A stretch of 59,317 bases of DNA from Flavobacteriaceae bacterium (GCA_947461425.1 CANHKZ010000002.1:1-59317); one strand, 5' to 3'. Shown: positions 20,263-30,602, numbered from the stretch's first letter. Numbers and translations: made by a program. The notes: a model not told the origin generated them from the letters alone.

Positions 20263-20934
20263 TTATTTTAATGTTTTTTCAACTAAATCAATGTAAAAAT
20301 CAGTAACAGTTTTGTTATCGTTGCAATCAGTAATTGTTTTTAAATGGTCTTTTAAAAATTGTTGATGAAGCGCTCCCTCCACAATAGATGAAGCAAGACT
20401 CTTTTTGAATTCATAGCTCGGTTTTACTTCATTTATTATATCGATAATACGATTAATGATTCGTTTATACACTAAAAAAAAACCTTCTTTATTTTCTTCA
20501 TCAACCTCTTTAGTTAGTAAAGTCTTAGTGAATTCTTGAATGATAATTTTATTTAATATTGATTCATTTATATGCAAAGTGGTAGTGTCATCCTCTACTT
20601 TTTCTGTTACAACTTTGATTGCTTTTTTGAGTTTTTCCATAGAATTTTCAATGTTGCTAGTACTAAATACTAATTTATATTCTATCCATCCCCAATACCA
20701 AGATGATAAATACAACATTAGTTTGTGTTTGCTTTCAAAATAACGATATATGGAACTCTCATTAGAGTTTATTTTTTCACCTAACTTTTTAAAGGTGAAG
20801 TTTTCAAAACCAATTTCGTCGATTAACACTATACTTTGTTCAATAATTTTCTTTCCAAGTTCAGATGTCTCGGGATTTTTTACGTATAATTTGTTATTAA
20901 CGGAAATGATTATATTTGAAAGTATACTCTGCAT
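20263..20934 (-). CDS. TetR/AcrR family transcriptional regulator
   Basis: ENFTFKKLGEKINSNESSIYRYFESKHKLMLYL helix-turn-helix. Confidence 0.88.
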   Translation of the reverse strand: MQSILSNIIISVNNKLYVKNPETSELGKKIIEQSIVLIDEIGFENFTFKKLGEKINSNESSIYRYFESKHKLMLYLSSWYWGWIEYKLVFSTSNIENSMEKLKKAIKVVTEKVEDDTTTLHINESILNKIIIQEFTKTLLTKEVDEENKEGFFLVYKRIINRIIDIINEVKPSYEFKKSLASSIVEGALHQQFLKDHLKTITDCNDNKTVTDFYIDLVEKTLK

Positions 20935-20936
20935 AA

Positions 20937-21647
20937 TTAGTCGTGTATTACTGGTGAAAAATCATTTTTATTTGTCAAATCCAGGTTGTAAAGTACTGCT
21001 ATATTTAGAAAATCTCTACCTGTTTCGTCATTTATTTTATAATCAAATTGATGGATGTAGCCTGATTGCACTGCAATTTTATTGGTTAATTCATATCCAA
21101 TACCTAAGAAAATTCGGTTTCTTTCAAAGTAAGGTTCGTTATCTGTAAAAAAAATCTCATTCCAAGCTGTAAAATAATAGGTTTTTGGAATAATTTTTTT
21201 GTTGTTAATTGGAATTACTGTTCCTATTCTATATCTAAATCTATTTCTAAAACCATTTGACGTAAAACGTTGTTCAGCTCGATATCGATGTTCTATGGTG
21301 GCTAAGCGAAATTCATTTTTTAAATTCAATTGTAACCAACTTCGAACTTCACTATTTTGCATGGGCAACTCAAAATTTCCTCCTTCGCTATAGGTATTGT
21401 ATGAACCAAGTCCAGTAGTCATTGCAAAATTATTATTTAATTTATAGGAGACTCCTCCTTTGTACTCATAGTAATGAAATTGATTATAGAAAGACAAGCT
21501 CCTTAACTGGGTTTCAAAAAACACATTCCATTTAGGGCTAGTTTTGAATGTAAAATTTAACACATTCCAACTCCCAAGTTCATTTTGAGAGTGGATTGTT
21601 CCAAAAACCATAACAAATAAAAGAGAAATGTATCCTTTCAATTTCAT
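20937..21647 (-). CDS. DUF2490 family outer-membrane barrel-like protein
   Basis: Signal peptide; ELGSWNVLNFTFKTSPKWNVFFETQLR, RYRAEQRF, YFTAWNEIFF typical of DUF2490. Confidence 0.8.
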   Translation of the reverse strand: MKLKGYISLLFVMVFGTIHSQNELGSWNVLNFTFKTSPKWNVFFETQLRSLSFYNQFHYYEYKGGVSYKLNNNFAMTTGLGSYNTYSEGGNFELPMQNSEVRSWLQLNLKNEFRLATIEHRYRAEQRFTSNGFRNRFRYRIGTVIPINNKKIIPKTYYFTAWNEIFFTDNEPYFERNRIFLGIGYELTNKIAVQSGYIHQFDYKINDETGRDFLNIAVLYNLDLTNKNDFSPVIHD

Positions 21648-21654
21648 AAACTGA

Positions 21655-22350
21655 TTATTCTTTTTTTGGTGTTGTTTTCATTTGAATTATGTCTACTACA
21701 AATGCAAATGCCATTGAAAAATATATATATCCTTTCGGTATTTCAAAATGCAAACCTTCTGCTATTAAAGATACTCCAATCATCATCAGGAAACATAAAG
21801 CTAAGATTTTAAAAGACGGGTGTTTGTAAATAAATTCACTAATTGGTTTTGATGCAAATAACATTATAATTACTGTTACAATTACAGCAGTGTACATTAC
21901 CCAAAGTTCATTTACCATTCCAACAGCCGTGATTATTGAATCTACTGAAAACACTAAATCTAAAAGAATTACCTCGCCAAGTAACTTGCTAAATTTTCTA
22001 ACTTTAGTATTGTTTTCTGTATTTGAGTTTGCAGCTTCTGTTTTGTGATAAATTTCTTTAGTACTTTTGTAAATTAAAAAGAGACCTCCTAGAATTAAAA
22101 TGATTCCTTTCCCTGTAAATTCGGTGTTAAGAATAGAAAATAAGGTTGTGTCAAGTTTTAAAATCCAAGAAATAAATCCTAGTAAAATCAATCTCATTAT
22201 CATAGCGAGTACCATTCCCCAATACCTTAGTTTATTTCTTTGTTCTTCAGGAAGTTTGTCAGCTAGTATAGATATAAAAATAATGTTGTCAATTCCTAGA
22301 ATTACTTCTAGTGCAATCAATGAAATTAAAGGGATTATTGCATCTAACAT
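21655..22350 (-). CDS. TerC family integral membrane protein
   Basis: ALEVILGIDNIIFISIL and VILLDLVFSVDSIITAVGMV motifs. Confidence 0.92.
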   Translation of the reverse strand: MLDAIIPLISLIALEVILGIDNIIFISILADKLPEEQRNKLRYWGMVLAMIMRLILLGFISWILKLDTTLFSILNTEFTGKGIILILGGLFLIYKSTKEIYHKTEAANSNTENNTKVRKFSKLLGEVILLDLVFSVDSIITAVGMVNELWVMYTAVIVTVIIMLFASKPISEFIYKHPSFKILALCFLMMIGVSLIAEGLHFEIPKGYIYFSMAFAFVVDIIQMKTTPKKE

Positions 22351-22360
22351 AGTTTGTATA

Positions 22361-22993
22361 TTAAAAATTTATTTTAAAACCGAAGTTAATATTTTGAACT
22401 TCTTGAATTTCAGGTTTAATTTTATTATTACTTAAATCAAGAAATTTGAGATGATTTAATGGTTCAAGTCTTGGGATTTCTATAAATTTATTTTGGTTAA
22501 GGTATAGAAATTCCAAATTTTTAAAAAGCAACATTTCAACTGGTAGCGAGGACAGATTATCGTTTTCTAGATGTATAGATTTTAAATTGGGTAATTTTGC
22601 AAGTATCTTTAAAGTTTTTGGTAAATCCATTCTTTTTTCTTCATTTAAATAGATTTCTTCCAAATTTGTTAAATTAGAAAACTCTTCTGGCAACTGAATA
22701 AAATCGTTACCACTCAAATCTATCTGTTTTAAGCTTTTTAATTTTGTTATTTCAATGGGAATTTCTTTTAAATGATCATTTTTCAAATTAATATATTCTA
22801 AATTGATGAACTTTAACCAATCGCCTTTAGAAAGTTTAATTTTTTGGTTTTTCAAGTTCAAGCGGTATACATTTTCAGGGTTTTGTAGTGCTTCGCTAAG
22901 CGTTGTAAACTCTTTATTTCTATCTATAGTTTGGCTATACATTGTATAAGAAAAAATCAGCAGCAGTATAATTATGGATAAGATTTTTTTCAT
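22361..22993 (-). CDS. Secreted leucine-rich-repeat protein
   Basis: Signal peptide plus LRR units (LKQIDLSGNDFIQLPEEFSNLTNLEEIYLN; LEFLYLNQNKFIEIP). Confidence 0.88.
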   Translation of the reverse strand: MKKILSIIILLLIFSYTMYSQTIDRNKEFTTLSEALQNPENVYRLNLKNQKIKLSKGDWLKFINLEYINLKNDHLKEIPIEITKLKSLKQIDLSGNDFIQLPEEFSNLTNLEEIYLNEEKRMDLPKTLKILAKLPNLKSIHLENDNLSSLPVEMLLFKNLEFLYLNQNKFIEIPRLEPLNHLKFLDLSNNKIKPEIQEVQNINFGFKINF

Positions 22994-23031
22994 AATGATT
23001 ACATTTTTGATTTTTATAACAAAAATAATTG

Positions 23032-23039
23032 CAAATATA
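23032..23039 (-). promoter_or_regulatory. Candidate -7 element (TATATTTG) for the LRR-TerC-...-TolC unit
   Basis: caaatata on plus strand = TATATTTG on minus strand, ~39 nt upstream of the LRR ATG. Confidence 0.5.
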
Positions 23040-23054
23040 ATAGTATTACTATTA
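23038..23054. promoter_or_regulatory. Candidate operator: perfect 17-nt palindrome TAATAGTATTACTATTA
   Basis: Perfect inverted repeat (odd centre) abutting the -7 element, in the expected spacer/-33 region. Confidence 0.5.
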
Positions 23055-23084
23055 ATAATGAAATTTTAACTTTTATTTATAAAA

Positions 23085-23113
23085 AAAGCTGCTCTAATTT
23101 GAGCAGCTTTTAG
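23085..23113 (-). terminator. Terminator downstream of gpmI
   Basis: aaagctgctctaatttgagcagctttt hairpin with A/T tracts. Confidence 0.8.
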
Positions 23114-23131
23114 AAGTAATAATTAACTATT

Positions 23132-24649
23132 TTACAACAAAGAATGACTTGTCATAGCATCTGGCTGAGCTACGCCCATTAATTCTAGTATAGTTGGCGC
23201 AATGTCACCTAATACTCCATCATTAATTTTTTTCAAATCTTTGTCCACTAAAATAATAGGAACAGGATTCGTTGTATGTGCTGTATTTGGCGACCCATCA
23301 GGATTAATCATCGTTTCGCAATTGCCATGATCAGCAATAATGATTGTTGTATAATCATTGGATAGAGCCGCTTCTACTACTTCTTTTACACAAATATCTA
23401 CTGCCTCACAAGCTTTAATTGCCGCTTCCATAATTCCAGTGTGTCCTACCATGTCTCCGTTAGCAAAGTTCAAACAAACAAAATCTACCTCACCTTTATT
23501 CAATTCAAGGACCAAAGCATCTTTCAGTTCGAAAGCGCTCATTTCAGGTTGTAAATCGTAAGTGGCTACTTTAGGAGAGTTTCTTAAGATTCGTGTTTCG
23601 CCTTCAAAAGGTGTTTCTCTACCGCCTGAAAAGAAAAACGTCACATGTGGGTATTTCTCTGTTTCGGCAATACGGATTTGTTTCTTATTGGCTTTTTCTA
23701 AAACTTCACCCAAAGTTTCTGTAATGTTGTCTTTATTGTAAACCACTTTTACATTTTGGTAGGTTTCGTCATAATTAGTTAGCGTTACATAATACAAATT
23801 CAATTTGTGCATGTTTTGTTCGTGGAAATCTTGTTGCGAAAGTACTTCGGTTAATTCACGACCTCTATCGGTTCTAAAATTGAAGAAAATAACCACATCG
23901 TTCTCTTCAATAATTGCTAAAGGATTTCCATTATTATCTATTTGAACTAAAGGATGAATGAACTCATCGGTAACATTATTTTCATAACTTGAAGCAATAG
24001 AAGCAACAAGGTCTTTTGTAGCTATTCCTGTTCCGTGAACAACTAGATTATAAGCTAATTTTACTCTTTCCCAGCGCTTGTCACGATCCATGGCATAATA
24101 TCGTCCAATCACAGAAGCGATTTTTACAGGAGTATTTGAAATATAATTTTCTAAATCTTGAATGTATTTTTTTCCTGATTTTGGATCCACATCACGACCA
24201 TCTGTAAAAGCATGTATAAATACTTTGTTTAATCCGTATTCTTGTGATGCATCTATCAGACCTCTTAAGTGCGAAGTGTGCGAGTGAACACCGCCATCTG
24301 AAACTAAACCTAAAAAGTGCACTTTTTTATCATTTGCTTTGGCATAATTAAAAGCATCAATCAAAACCTTTTCTTTGGCTAGTGTTTTATTGGCTACAGC
24401 CAAATTAATCTTTGCCAAATCTTGATAGACAATTCGTCCAGCACCCAAATTCATGTGACCTACTTCAGAATTTCCCATTTGACCATCAGGTAAACCAACG
24501 TTTAAACCGTCAGTTCGCAATTGTGCACTCGGATATTTAGTATATAAACTAGTAATAAAAGGGACATTGGCATTGTCAATTGCAGATACTTTCGGGTCTG
24601 GAGATTTTCCCCAACCGTCCAAAATCATAAGGATTACTTTCTTGTTCAT
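23132..24649 (-). CDS. gpmI: 2,3-bisphosphoglycerate-independent phosphoglycerate mutase
   Basis: MILDGWG, GNSEVGHMNLGAGRIVYQDL, IADHGNCE; start at MNKKVILMILDGWG preferred. Confidence 0.95.
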   Translation of the reverse strand: MNKKVILMILDGWGKSPDPKVSAIDNANVPFITSLYTKYPSAQLRTDGLNVGLPDGQMGNSEVGHMNLGAGRIVYQDLAKINLAVANKTLAKEKVLIDAFNYAKANDKKVHFLGLVSDGGVHSHTSHLRGLIDASQEYGLNKVFIHAFTDGRDVDPKSGKKYIQDLENYISNTPVKIASVIGRYYAMDRDKRWERVKLAYNLVVHGTGIATKDLVASIASSYENNVTDEFIHPLVQIDNNGNPLAIIEENDVVIFFNFRTDRGRELTEVLSQQDFHEQNMHKLNLYYVTLTNYDETYQNVKVVYNKDNITETLGEVLEKANKKQIRIAETEKYPHVTFFFSGGRETPFEGETRILRNSPKVATYDLQPEMSAFELKDALVLELNKGEVDFVCLNFANGDMVGHTGIMEAAIKACEAVDICVKEVVEAALSNDYTTIIIADHGNCETMINPDGSPNTAHTTNPVPIILVDKDLKKINDGVLGDIAPTILELMGVAQPDAMTSHSLL

Positions 24650-24779
24650 GAGAATTTTATTTTTACACAAAGATAAGTCATTTCTAAAAATCTTAGAAGC
24701 TATCTAATTCATAATATTCTAAAGTAACAAAAGCCTAACAAAACAATTTCATTTTGTTTGAAATAGATAGTAAACGGAC

Positions 24780-27197
24780 TTACAACGTTTTTAATTTTTT
24801 CAAAGAATTGTAGTCAATAAAGTAACGAACACTAACTGATAAAACATGATCTAAATTCTCTTTATCAATCACGTTACGGATGTTTGTTTCCAAATCTCTT
24901 TTGAATTCATTTTCAAATAATGCAGCATTATTTCGATATAAAATTGAAATTTGACTTCCGGGTGCAAACCACCAGGAATAAGATAAATCCAGATTCCACG
25001 CATTAAAATTAGAATTAGCATCTTCAATAAAATTTGACGTTGCTAGTAATGTTCCGTCATTTTGAAGGCTGTAATATTGATTGTAGATCGCATAACTTAA
25101 ATAATGACGTAGTGAAAGATTGAAATTCATATCACTATTAATGGTAAACTTACCTTGCAATGTGTTGACATAGGTGGTGCGATCTCTTCGTCCCATAAAA
25201 ATTTCATTTGAAACGCTGTTGTTTCCTACATAGCCCAAATTGTTATTTTGTTGACTAAAATCAAGGGTATAATTTAAAGAAAATTGATCAGAAAAACGGT
25301 ATCTGGGTGAAATTGACAATCCATATCCTACTCGACCTTTTTCATTTGCAATCCCATATGACGGATTAAATTCGAAGGCAAAACGATTGTTGTAATTGGA
25401 AGAGTAATAAAAATAGGTATTAATTACTTCTGGAATTTCAAGGAATCGAGATTGGTTTTGTGTACGGGGTTCGTAAAAATCATAGGTTTTTATTGGTCTC
25501 GTATTAAATCCACCACCATAATAATTATTTTTTTTAGTCATGGAATTGATATTCAAATTGACCATTCCCTGTTGGATTCGACCTGATCTATTGTCAAATT
25601 CTGAATAGGCATTGACATTAAGATTGAACATGTTAAAAGATTTGGTAGGTTTTAAAATACGGTAACTCCAGTTGGAATAAACACTATGGTAATTACTTTG
25701 AAACTGTATACCCATATCGTCTTTGTCAAAATCTCTTGAAATATATTCAGCGCCACCTCCAAATTGGATTTTTCCACTAGTCTCTCCAAAATTGATACTT
25801 GAACTAAATCCTTGTTTGTTATCTACACCAAGACCATTTACAATACTATATTTATAATCTCCGGATAGATTATAGGTATTTTCCTTCGTATTCAAATTAA
25901 ATAAAAGAGCAGAAACATTTCCATCACGTCCATTTCCATTTCGAGTTACATTGGTATTCACGAATGAAACCGACGAATTAGTTCCAAAACGCTGGTCTAA
26001 AACCAAAACGTTATAATTTGCCAAAGGTTCTATTAGGGCTTTTCGTGTTGCTTTAGTTACATCATTAGTAATTGTAGCTTCCGTTTTTTCTGTAACAGCA
26101 TTTAATACCCCAATACCTAATCCATTTTTGGTTCTTCCTGAGATTTTTAAGGCATTTAGTAAATTTACTTTGGCGGGATATTCTGAAAATGATTCGTTTG
26201 AAAATAATTCGGTATTCATAGTTGGGCTTCCGCCAATTCTTCGGGAATAAAACAAATCACCTTTGCTAAACAATTCAGTGCCTTCAGTAAAAAACGGACG
26301 ATTTTCGTTGAATTGTTGTTCAAAGGGTCCAAGATTCAAAATGACATTATCAAATGCTGCTTGCCCAAAGTCTGGAACTAAAATGGCATCTAAAGTAAAT
26401 GCATCATTAATGCCATATTTAATGTCAACACCGCCTTTTAAATCTCCTTTTGTTTTTTGATAAGCATTCGAATTCAAATAAAATGAAGAATATGGAATTA
26501 AGAATAAACGGGTGGGAGTTGTTATATTTTCAATTCCATTCAATACGCCTTCTTGGTTACCTCTAGAATTGATTTTATTGTCAATCAAATTCCAAGAATA
26601 AAACGTACGAGCACGTCTAAAATCTCGTACAAAATTAATTCCCCAAGTTTGTTTTTTCTCCGTCGAAAAACGAAGCGCAGCATACGGAATTCGAATTTCA
26701 GCAGTCCAACCAAAATCAGTAATTTGTGTTTTACTTTCCCAAATAGCATTCCAAGAAGAGTCTTCGCCGTTATTTTCAGTAAAAAGAAAATCCTCTTGCA
26801 CCCCAGCAGCACTTATTAGAAAACTAAATTCTTGTTGGCCATCATTGTAACCATTTATAAATATACCTATTCTATCTGCAGTTCCTGAATTATCCCGCTG
26901 ACTTAACTCTTTCATTATTTTACCAGGTTCTTCATCGTACATAGTAGCCGCAAAATAAACAGCTTCATTGTCATATACAACACGGATTTCTGTTCGATTA
27001 TTTTTAGGTTCAGGTGTACCGTTATCAGGCATCCACATGACAAAATCTTTTGCTACATCTGCTTTTAACCAACCTCCTTCATCAAATTTTCCATCAATTA
27101 TTATTTTTTGGGTTGTCAATTGAGTGGTTAACGTTTTTTTTTGGCTGAATCCTAAACAAAAGAAAAAAACAAAAATAAAATTGAAAATGGATTTCAT
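24780..27197 (-). CDS. DUF5916 / carbohydrate-binding family 9-like outer-membrane protein
   Basis: Signal peptide; IIDGKFDEGGWLKADVAKDFVMWMPDNG, CBM9-like N-term and barrel C-term; start at MKSIFNF preferred. Confidence 0.85.
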   Translation of the reverse strand: MKSIFNFIFVFFFCLGFSQKKTLTTQLTTQKIIIDGKFDEGGWLKADVAKDFVMWMPDNGTPEPKNNRTEIRVVYDNEAVYFAATMYDEEPGKIMKELSQRDNSGTADRIGIFINGYNDGQQEFSFLISAAGVQEDFLFTENNGEDSSWNAIWESKTQITDFGWTAEIRIPYAALRFSTEKKQTWGINFVRDFRRARTFYSWNLIDNKINSRGNQEGVLNGIENITTPTRLFLIPYSSFYLNSNAYQKTKGDLKGGVDIKYGINDAFTLDAILVPDFGQAAFDNVILNLGPFEQQFNENRPFFTEGTELFSKGDLFYSRRIGGSPTMNTELFSNESFSEYPAKVNLLNALKISGRTKNGLGIGVLNAVTEKTEATITNDVTKATRKALIEPLANYNVLVLDQRFGTNSSVSFVNTNVTRNGNGRDGNVSALLFNLNTKENTYNLSGDYKYSIVNGLGVDNKQGFSSSINFGETSGKIQFGGGAEYISRDFDKDDMGIQFQSNYHSVYSNWSYRILKPTKSFNMFNLNVNAYSEFDNRSGRIQQGMVNLNINSMTKKNNYYGGGFNTRPIKTYDFYEPRTQNQSRFLEIPEVINTYFYYSSNYNNRFAFEFNPSYGIANEKGRVGYGLSISPRYRFSDQFSLNYTLDFSQQNNNLGYVGNNSVSNEIFMGRRDRTTYVNTLQGKFTINSDMNFNLSLRHYLSYAIYNQYYSLQNDGTLLATSNFIEDANSNFNAWNLDLSYSWWFAPGSQISILYRNNAALFENEFKRDLETNIRNVIDKENLDHVLSVSVRYFIDYNSLKKLKTL

Positions 27198-27423
27198 AAA
27201 ATAAGGTTTCAGTAGAATAATTACAATATAGACAACGAAGTTGAAGTAAAAAAAATTGAATAACATACATTAGTAGGTTTTTTCAATTATTTGTTACAAA
27301 AATAGCGCAACGTATTTAAGAGTAATACTGTTAAAACTTTTTTTTATGTTAAATTTATAGTAAATAACTGGATTGTAATTAATTAAGCTTTTTTTTATTC
27401 TACTTTTGTATTTCTCAAATTAA

Positions 27424-28131
27424 TTGAAATCAAACCAATTCAAAATGGTATTAAAAGTTCTTACAATTGCCCTTTTATTCTTCACATCAGTCTTTTTTAT
27501 TTCAAATCCAAAATCGAATGCTATAATCAATCGATCTCCCAATTTGGAAACAGAAACTAGAATAGTGTATGCTAATTTGCAAACTAATAATTTTGTACCA
27601 CCTCAAATTCAATCTTTTTCAGAGGCTTTAATAGGCTTTTATAAATTGAAAGAAAAAGGAATAATCAAAAAAAACATTCTTACTTTAATTGATTTTAGTT
27701 TGTCTTCGAATGTGAAACGTCTATGGGTAATTGACCTAACAACAAATACTATTTTGGTTCAATCACTTGTAGCACACGGACGAAATACTGGTGAGGAATT
27801 TGCAAATTCGTTCTCAAATAACGCCCAATCTTTCAAAAGTAGTATTGGTTTTTATGCAACTGCAGAAGTATATTCAGGTAAACATGGACTTTCACTTCGA
27901 TTAGATGGTCTTGAAAAAGGAATTAATGATAATGCAAGAAATAGGGGTGTGGTAATGCATGCCGCTGATTATGTGTCTGCTTCTTTTATAAAAAATAACA
28001 AACGATTGGGACGAAGTCAAGGGTGTCTAGCTGTTCCAATTGGTCTTTCTAAAGAGATTATTACAATTATTAAAGACAAATCGTGTCTATTTATTTACCA
28101 TCCAAAATCCTTTTCTTCTCTGTCTTCTTAG
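27424..28131 (+). CDS. Murein L,D-transpeptidase catalytic-domain family protein
   Basis: GVVMHAADYVS, RLGRSQGCLAVP (SxGC active site). Confidence 0.88.
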   Translation: MKSNQFKMVLKVLTIALLFFTSVFFISNPKSNAIINRSPNLETETRIVYANLQTNNFVPPQIQSFSEALIGFYKLKEKGIIKKNILTLIDFSLSSNVKRLWVIDLTTNTILVQSLVAHGRNTGEEFANSFSNNAQSFKSSIGFYATAEVYSGKHGLSLRLDGLEKGINDNARNRGVVMHAADYVSASFIKNNKRLGRSQGCLAVPIGLSKEIITIIKDKSCLFIYHPKSFSSLSS

Positions 28132-28568
28132 ATTTGTTTGTACATTAAATAGTGAGGTCCTACACCTTTAATTTCAAACTCAATACCTCTTGATTCATAA
28201 CCCATTTTTTTGTAAAATCCAATGGCAGAGGAACGAGCGTTGAACCAAATTAAAGTGGCTTTTTGAGTGAAACAAAAGTTTTCTACTTCGCTAACAAGCG
28301 CTTCTCCAATTCCTTGTTTTTGATATGCAGTTAGAACAGCCATACCTCTTATTTGGAAAGATTTTTGTTTCAAAAAAGTAGTATTTCCAATTTTAAATAA
28401 TGAGATTACTCCAACGAGTTGCTCATTAGAAAAAGCGCCAAAATGAAGCGTTGATGGTAAATCATCCCCATCAAAATGACAACTTCCAATTGGTTTTCCA
28501 ACTCTCAAAACAGAATGTCTAACGGGATAAGTGTCAATGGAAGTGATTTTTAGTATGCAATACTTCAT
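28128..28568 (-). CDS. GNAT family N-acetyltransferase
   Basis: IRGMAVLTAYQKQGIGEALVSEVENF, AIGFYKKMGYESRG. Confidence 0.9.
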   Translation of the reverse strand: MKYCILKITSIDTYPVRHSVLRVGKPIGSCHFDGDDLPSTLHFGAFSNEQLVGVISLFKIGNTTFLKQKSFQIRGMAVLTAYQKQGIGEALVSEVENFCFTQKATLIWFNARSSAIGFYKKMGYESRGIEFEIKGVGPHYLMYKQI

Positions 28569-28717
28569 TATTTGATCTTGAATTTATTTACAAATTAAGG
28601 AGATAATAATTTCATACTAAAATATTTATGAAATTATTGTCCGAGTTTATTGGGAAAAGTAAATGGATAGTTTGGTATTTTTTTAAAAAAAACTTGCAAT
28701 GATGAAAACTTATTATT

Positions 28718-28725
28718 TATATTTG
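28718..28725 (+). promoter_or_regulatory. Bacteroidota promoter for tRNA-Gly (-7 TATATTTG; TTG at 28694-28696)
   Basis: TTG-N21-TAnnTTTG arrangement just before the tRNA. Confidence 0.6.
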
Positions 28726-28737
28726 CACCTCATTAAT

Positions 28738-28810
<73 letters not shown>

Positions 28811-28812
28811 CT

Positions 28813-28841
28813 AAAGCCTCAAATCTAATTTGAGGTTTTTT
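28813..28841 (+). terminator. Terminator after tRNA-Gly copy 1
   Basis: aaagcctcaaatctaatttgaggtttttt hairpin plus T-tract. Confidence 0.7.
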
Positions 28842-28856
28842 ATTTATTGTTTTTAT

Positions 28857-28929
<73 letters not shown>

Positions 28930-28932
28930 CTT

Positions 28933-28963
28933 TAAAGCCGAAACTTTTGTTTCGGCTTTTTTA
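28933..28963 (+). terminator. Terminator after tRNA-Gly copy 2
   Basis: aaagccgaaacttttgtttcggctttttt. Confidence 0.75.
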
Positions 28964-29668
28964 TTTTATAAAACCTAAATCGGAACCGCTTTCTAATTCT
29001 TCGGGTGTTTTGTTTTGTCTAAATAGTCGCGCTTTGAGATTGCCTTTTAAAACGATTGTGTCTCCTTTTATATCAAGCCAACTTCCTTCTCGAAGTCCTA
29101 GAACTGGTATGAAATTGAATGAATGAAATTCATTGATTCGATCTTCTCGGGTTTCTCCCATGTGAGTGTCAAGTCCTTCAGAATCTATAAAATGCGGATT
29201 CAAATTAAACGGAATCATACCTAAAGTTTGAAAACTGGGAGGGTAAACGATGGGCATGTCATTAGTAGTTTGCATCGTCAATCCCGCAATATTGCTACCA
29301 GCACTAGTACCTAAATAAGGAGTGCCACTTTTTATTTTTTTTGCTAAAACTTCCATCACTTGATTTTTGTACAATTGGCTAACCAAAACAAATGTATTAC
29401 CACCACCGGTAAAAATTCCTTCTGCATTTTGAATAGCTTTTGCAGGACTTTCAAATTCATGAATCCCCTTTACAGCAATATTTATTTTGGCGAAAGCCAA
29501 TGCAACCTTTGCAGTATACTCCTCATTGGTCATTCCGCCAGAACGAGCATAAGAAATGAAAAGAATAGTTTTGCAATCTTTAAAATGCTTTTGTAACTCA
29601 GGCAATAAGTAGTCTAAAAAATCACTTCCATAAAGAGTAGAAGTACTGGCTAGAAGGATATTTTTCAA
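28961..29668 (-). CDS. pepE: Dipeptidase PepE-like, peptidase S51
   Basis: GIFTGGGNTFVLV, YLGTSAGSNIAGLTMQTTNDMPI. Confidence 0.9.
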   Translation of the reverse strand: MKNILLASTSTLYGSDFLDYLLPELQKHFKDCKTILFISYARSGGMTNEEYTAKVALAFAKINIAVKGIHEFESPAKAIQNAEGIFTGGGNTFVLVSQLYKNQVMEVLAKKIKSGTPYLGTSAGSNIAGLTMQTTNDMPIVYPPSFQTLGMIPFNLNPHFIDSEGLDTHMGETREDRINEFHSFNFIPVLGLREGSWLDIKGDTIVLKGNLKARLFRQNKTPEELESGSDLGFIK

Positions 29669-29793
29669 GTTGTAGTAATTTATGATTTAATGTAAAGGTA
29701 AAGAAACCAATTTTTTAATTAACAAATTTTTACCAACACATTAGTAATTAATTTTAAGGAACTAAGAGTACTTTTGTAAATTATTCAAATGAA

Positions 29794-30546
29794 TTGAATA
29801 GTGATTATATGGTGCGATTGATTTATATCTTAATGTTTGGTTTGATTGCCAATACGTATTCTCAAGAAAGTATTAGTTTTCAATGTCATGGTAAAGTGAC
29901 TAATGAATTGAATACGGTTGACGGAATTTATGTTGTTAATTTGAAAACAGAAAACACTTCCATTACTGATAAAGAAGGCTATTTTACTATAGCTGGTAAT
30001 GTAGGTGATACCTTGTTTTTTTCTTCATTTCAATTAAAGTCTAGAAAGATCGTCTTAACTCAAGAAAACTTAAAAGGCAAGTTGTTATTTGTTACTATGC
30101 TGCCCATCTTGAATGAATTGAAAGAGGTTGTTATAAAACAGCCAGTGGTTTCCGCAGAGTCTTTGGGTATAATTCCCTATGGTCAGAAAAAGTATACTCC
30201 AGCCGAACGTAAATTAGCCACTGCATCCTCTGGAAGATTGAATCCAATGGGATTGGATCCGTTATTAAATTATTTATCAGGCAGAACAGCCATGTTGAAA
30301 AAAGAATTGGAAGTGGAAAAAAAAGAAAGGTATTTAGTTCAGCTAGAGAACTTGTTTGATAAAAAACATTTTGTGAACATACTGCAAATTCCTTCTATAC
30401 ACGTTAAAGGCTTTATGTATTTTGCAGTAGACAATCCAAAATTCACAAGAGTTTTAAAAACTAAAAACCGAACGGCTACAGAGTTTTTATTGGCTGAATT
30501 GGCTACGCAATACATTGAAATTATTAGTCCAAAAGAAGAGAATTAA
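29794..30546 (+). CDS. Carboxypeptidase-like regulatory domain-containing secreted protein
   Basis: Signal peptide, GKVTNELNTVDGIYVVNLKTENTSITDKEGYFTI (CarboxypepD_reg-like). Confidence 0.75.
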   Translation: MNSDYMVRLIYILMFGLIANTYSQESISFQCHGKVTNELNTVDGIYVVNLKTENTSITDKEGYFTIAGNVGDTLFFSSFQLKSRKIVLTQENLKGKLLFVTMLPILNELKEVVIKQPVVSAESLGIIPYGQKKYTPAERKLATASSGRLNPMGLDPLLNYLSGRTAMLKKELEVEKKERYLVQLENLFDKKHFVNILQIPSIHVKGFMYFAVDNPKFTRVLKTKNRTATEFLLAELATQYIEIISPKEEN

Positions 30547-30602
30547 ATTCTTTTATAGATTGATTTTTAGAATAGTTTCAAAAGAATTCCTATTTTTGAA
30601 CG

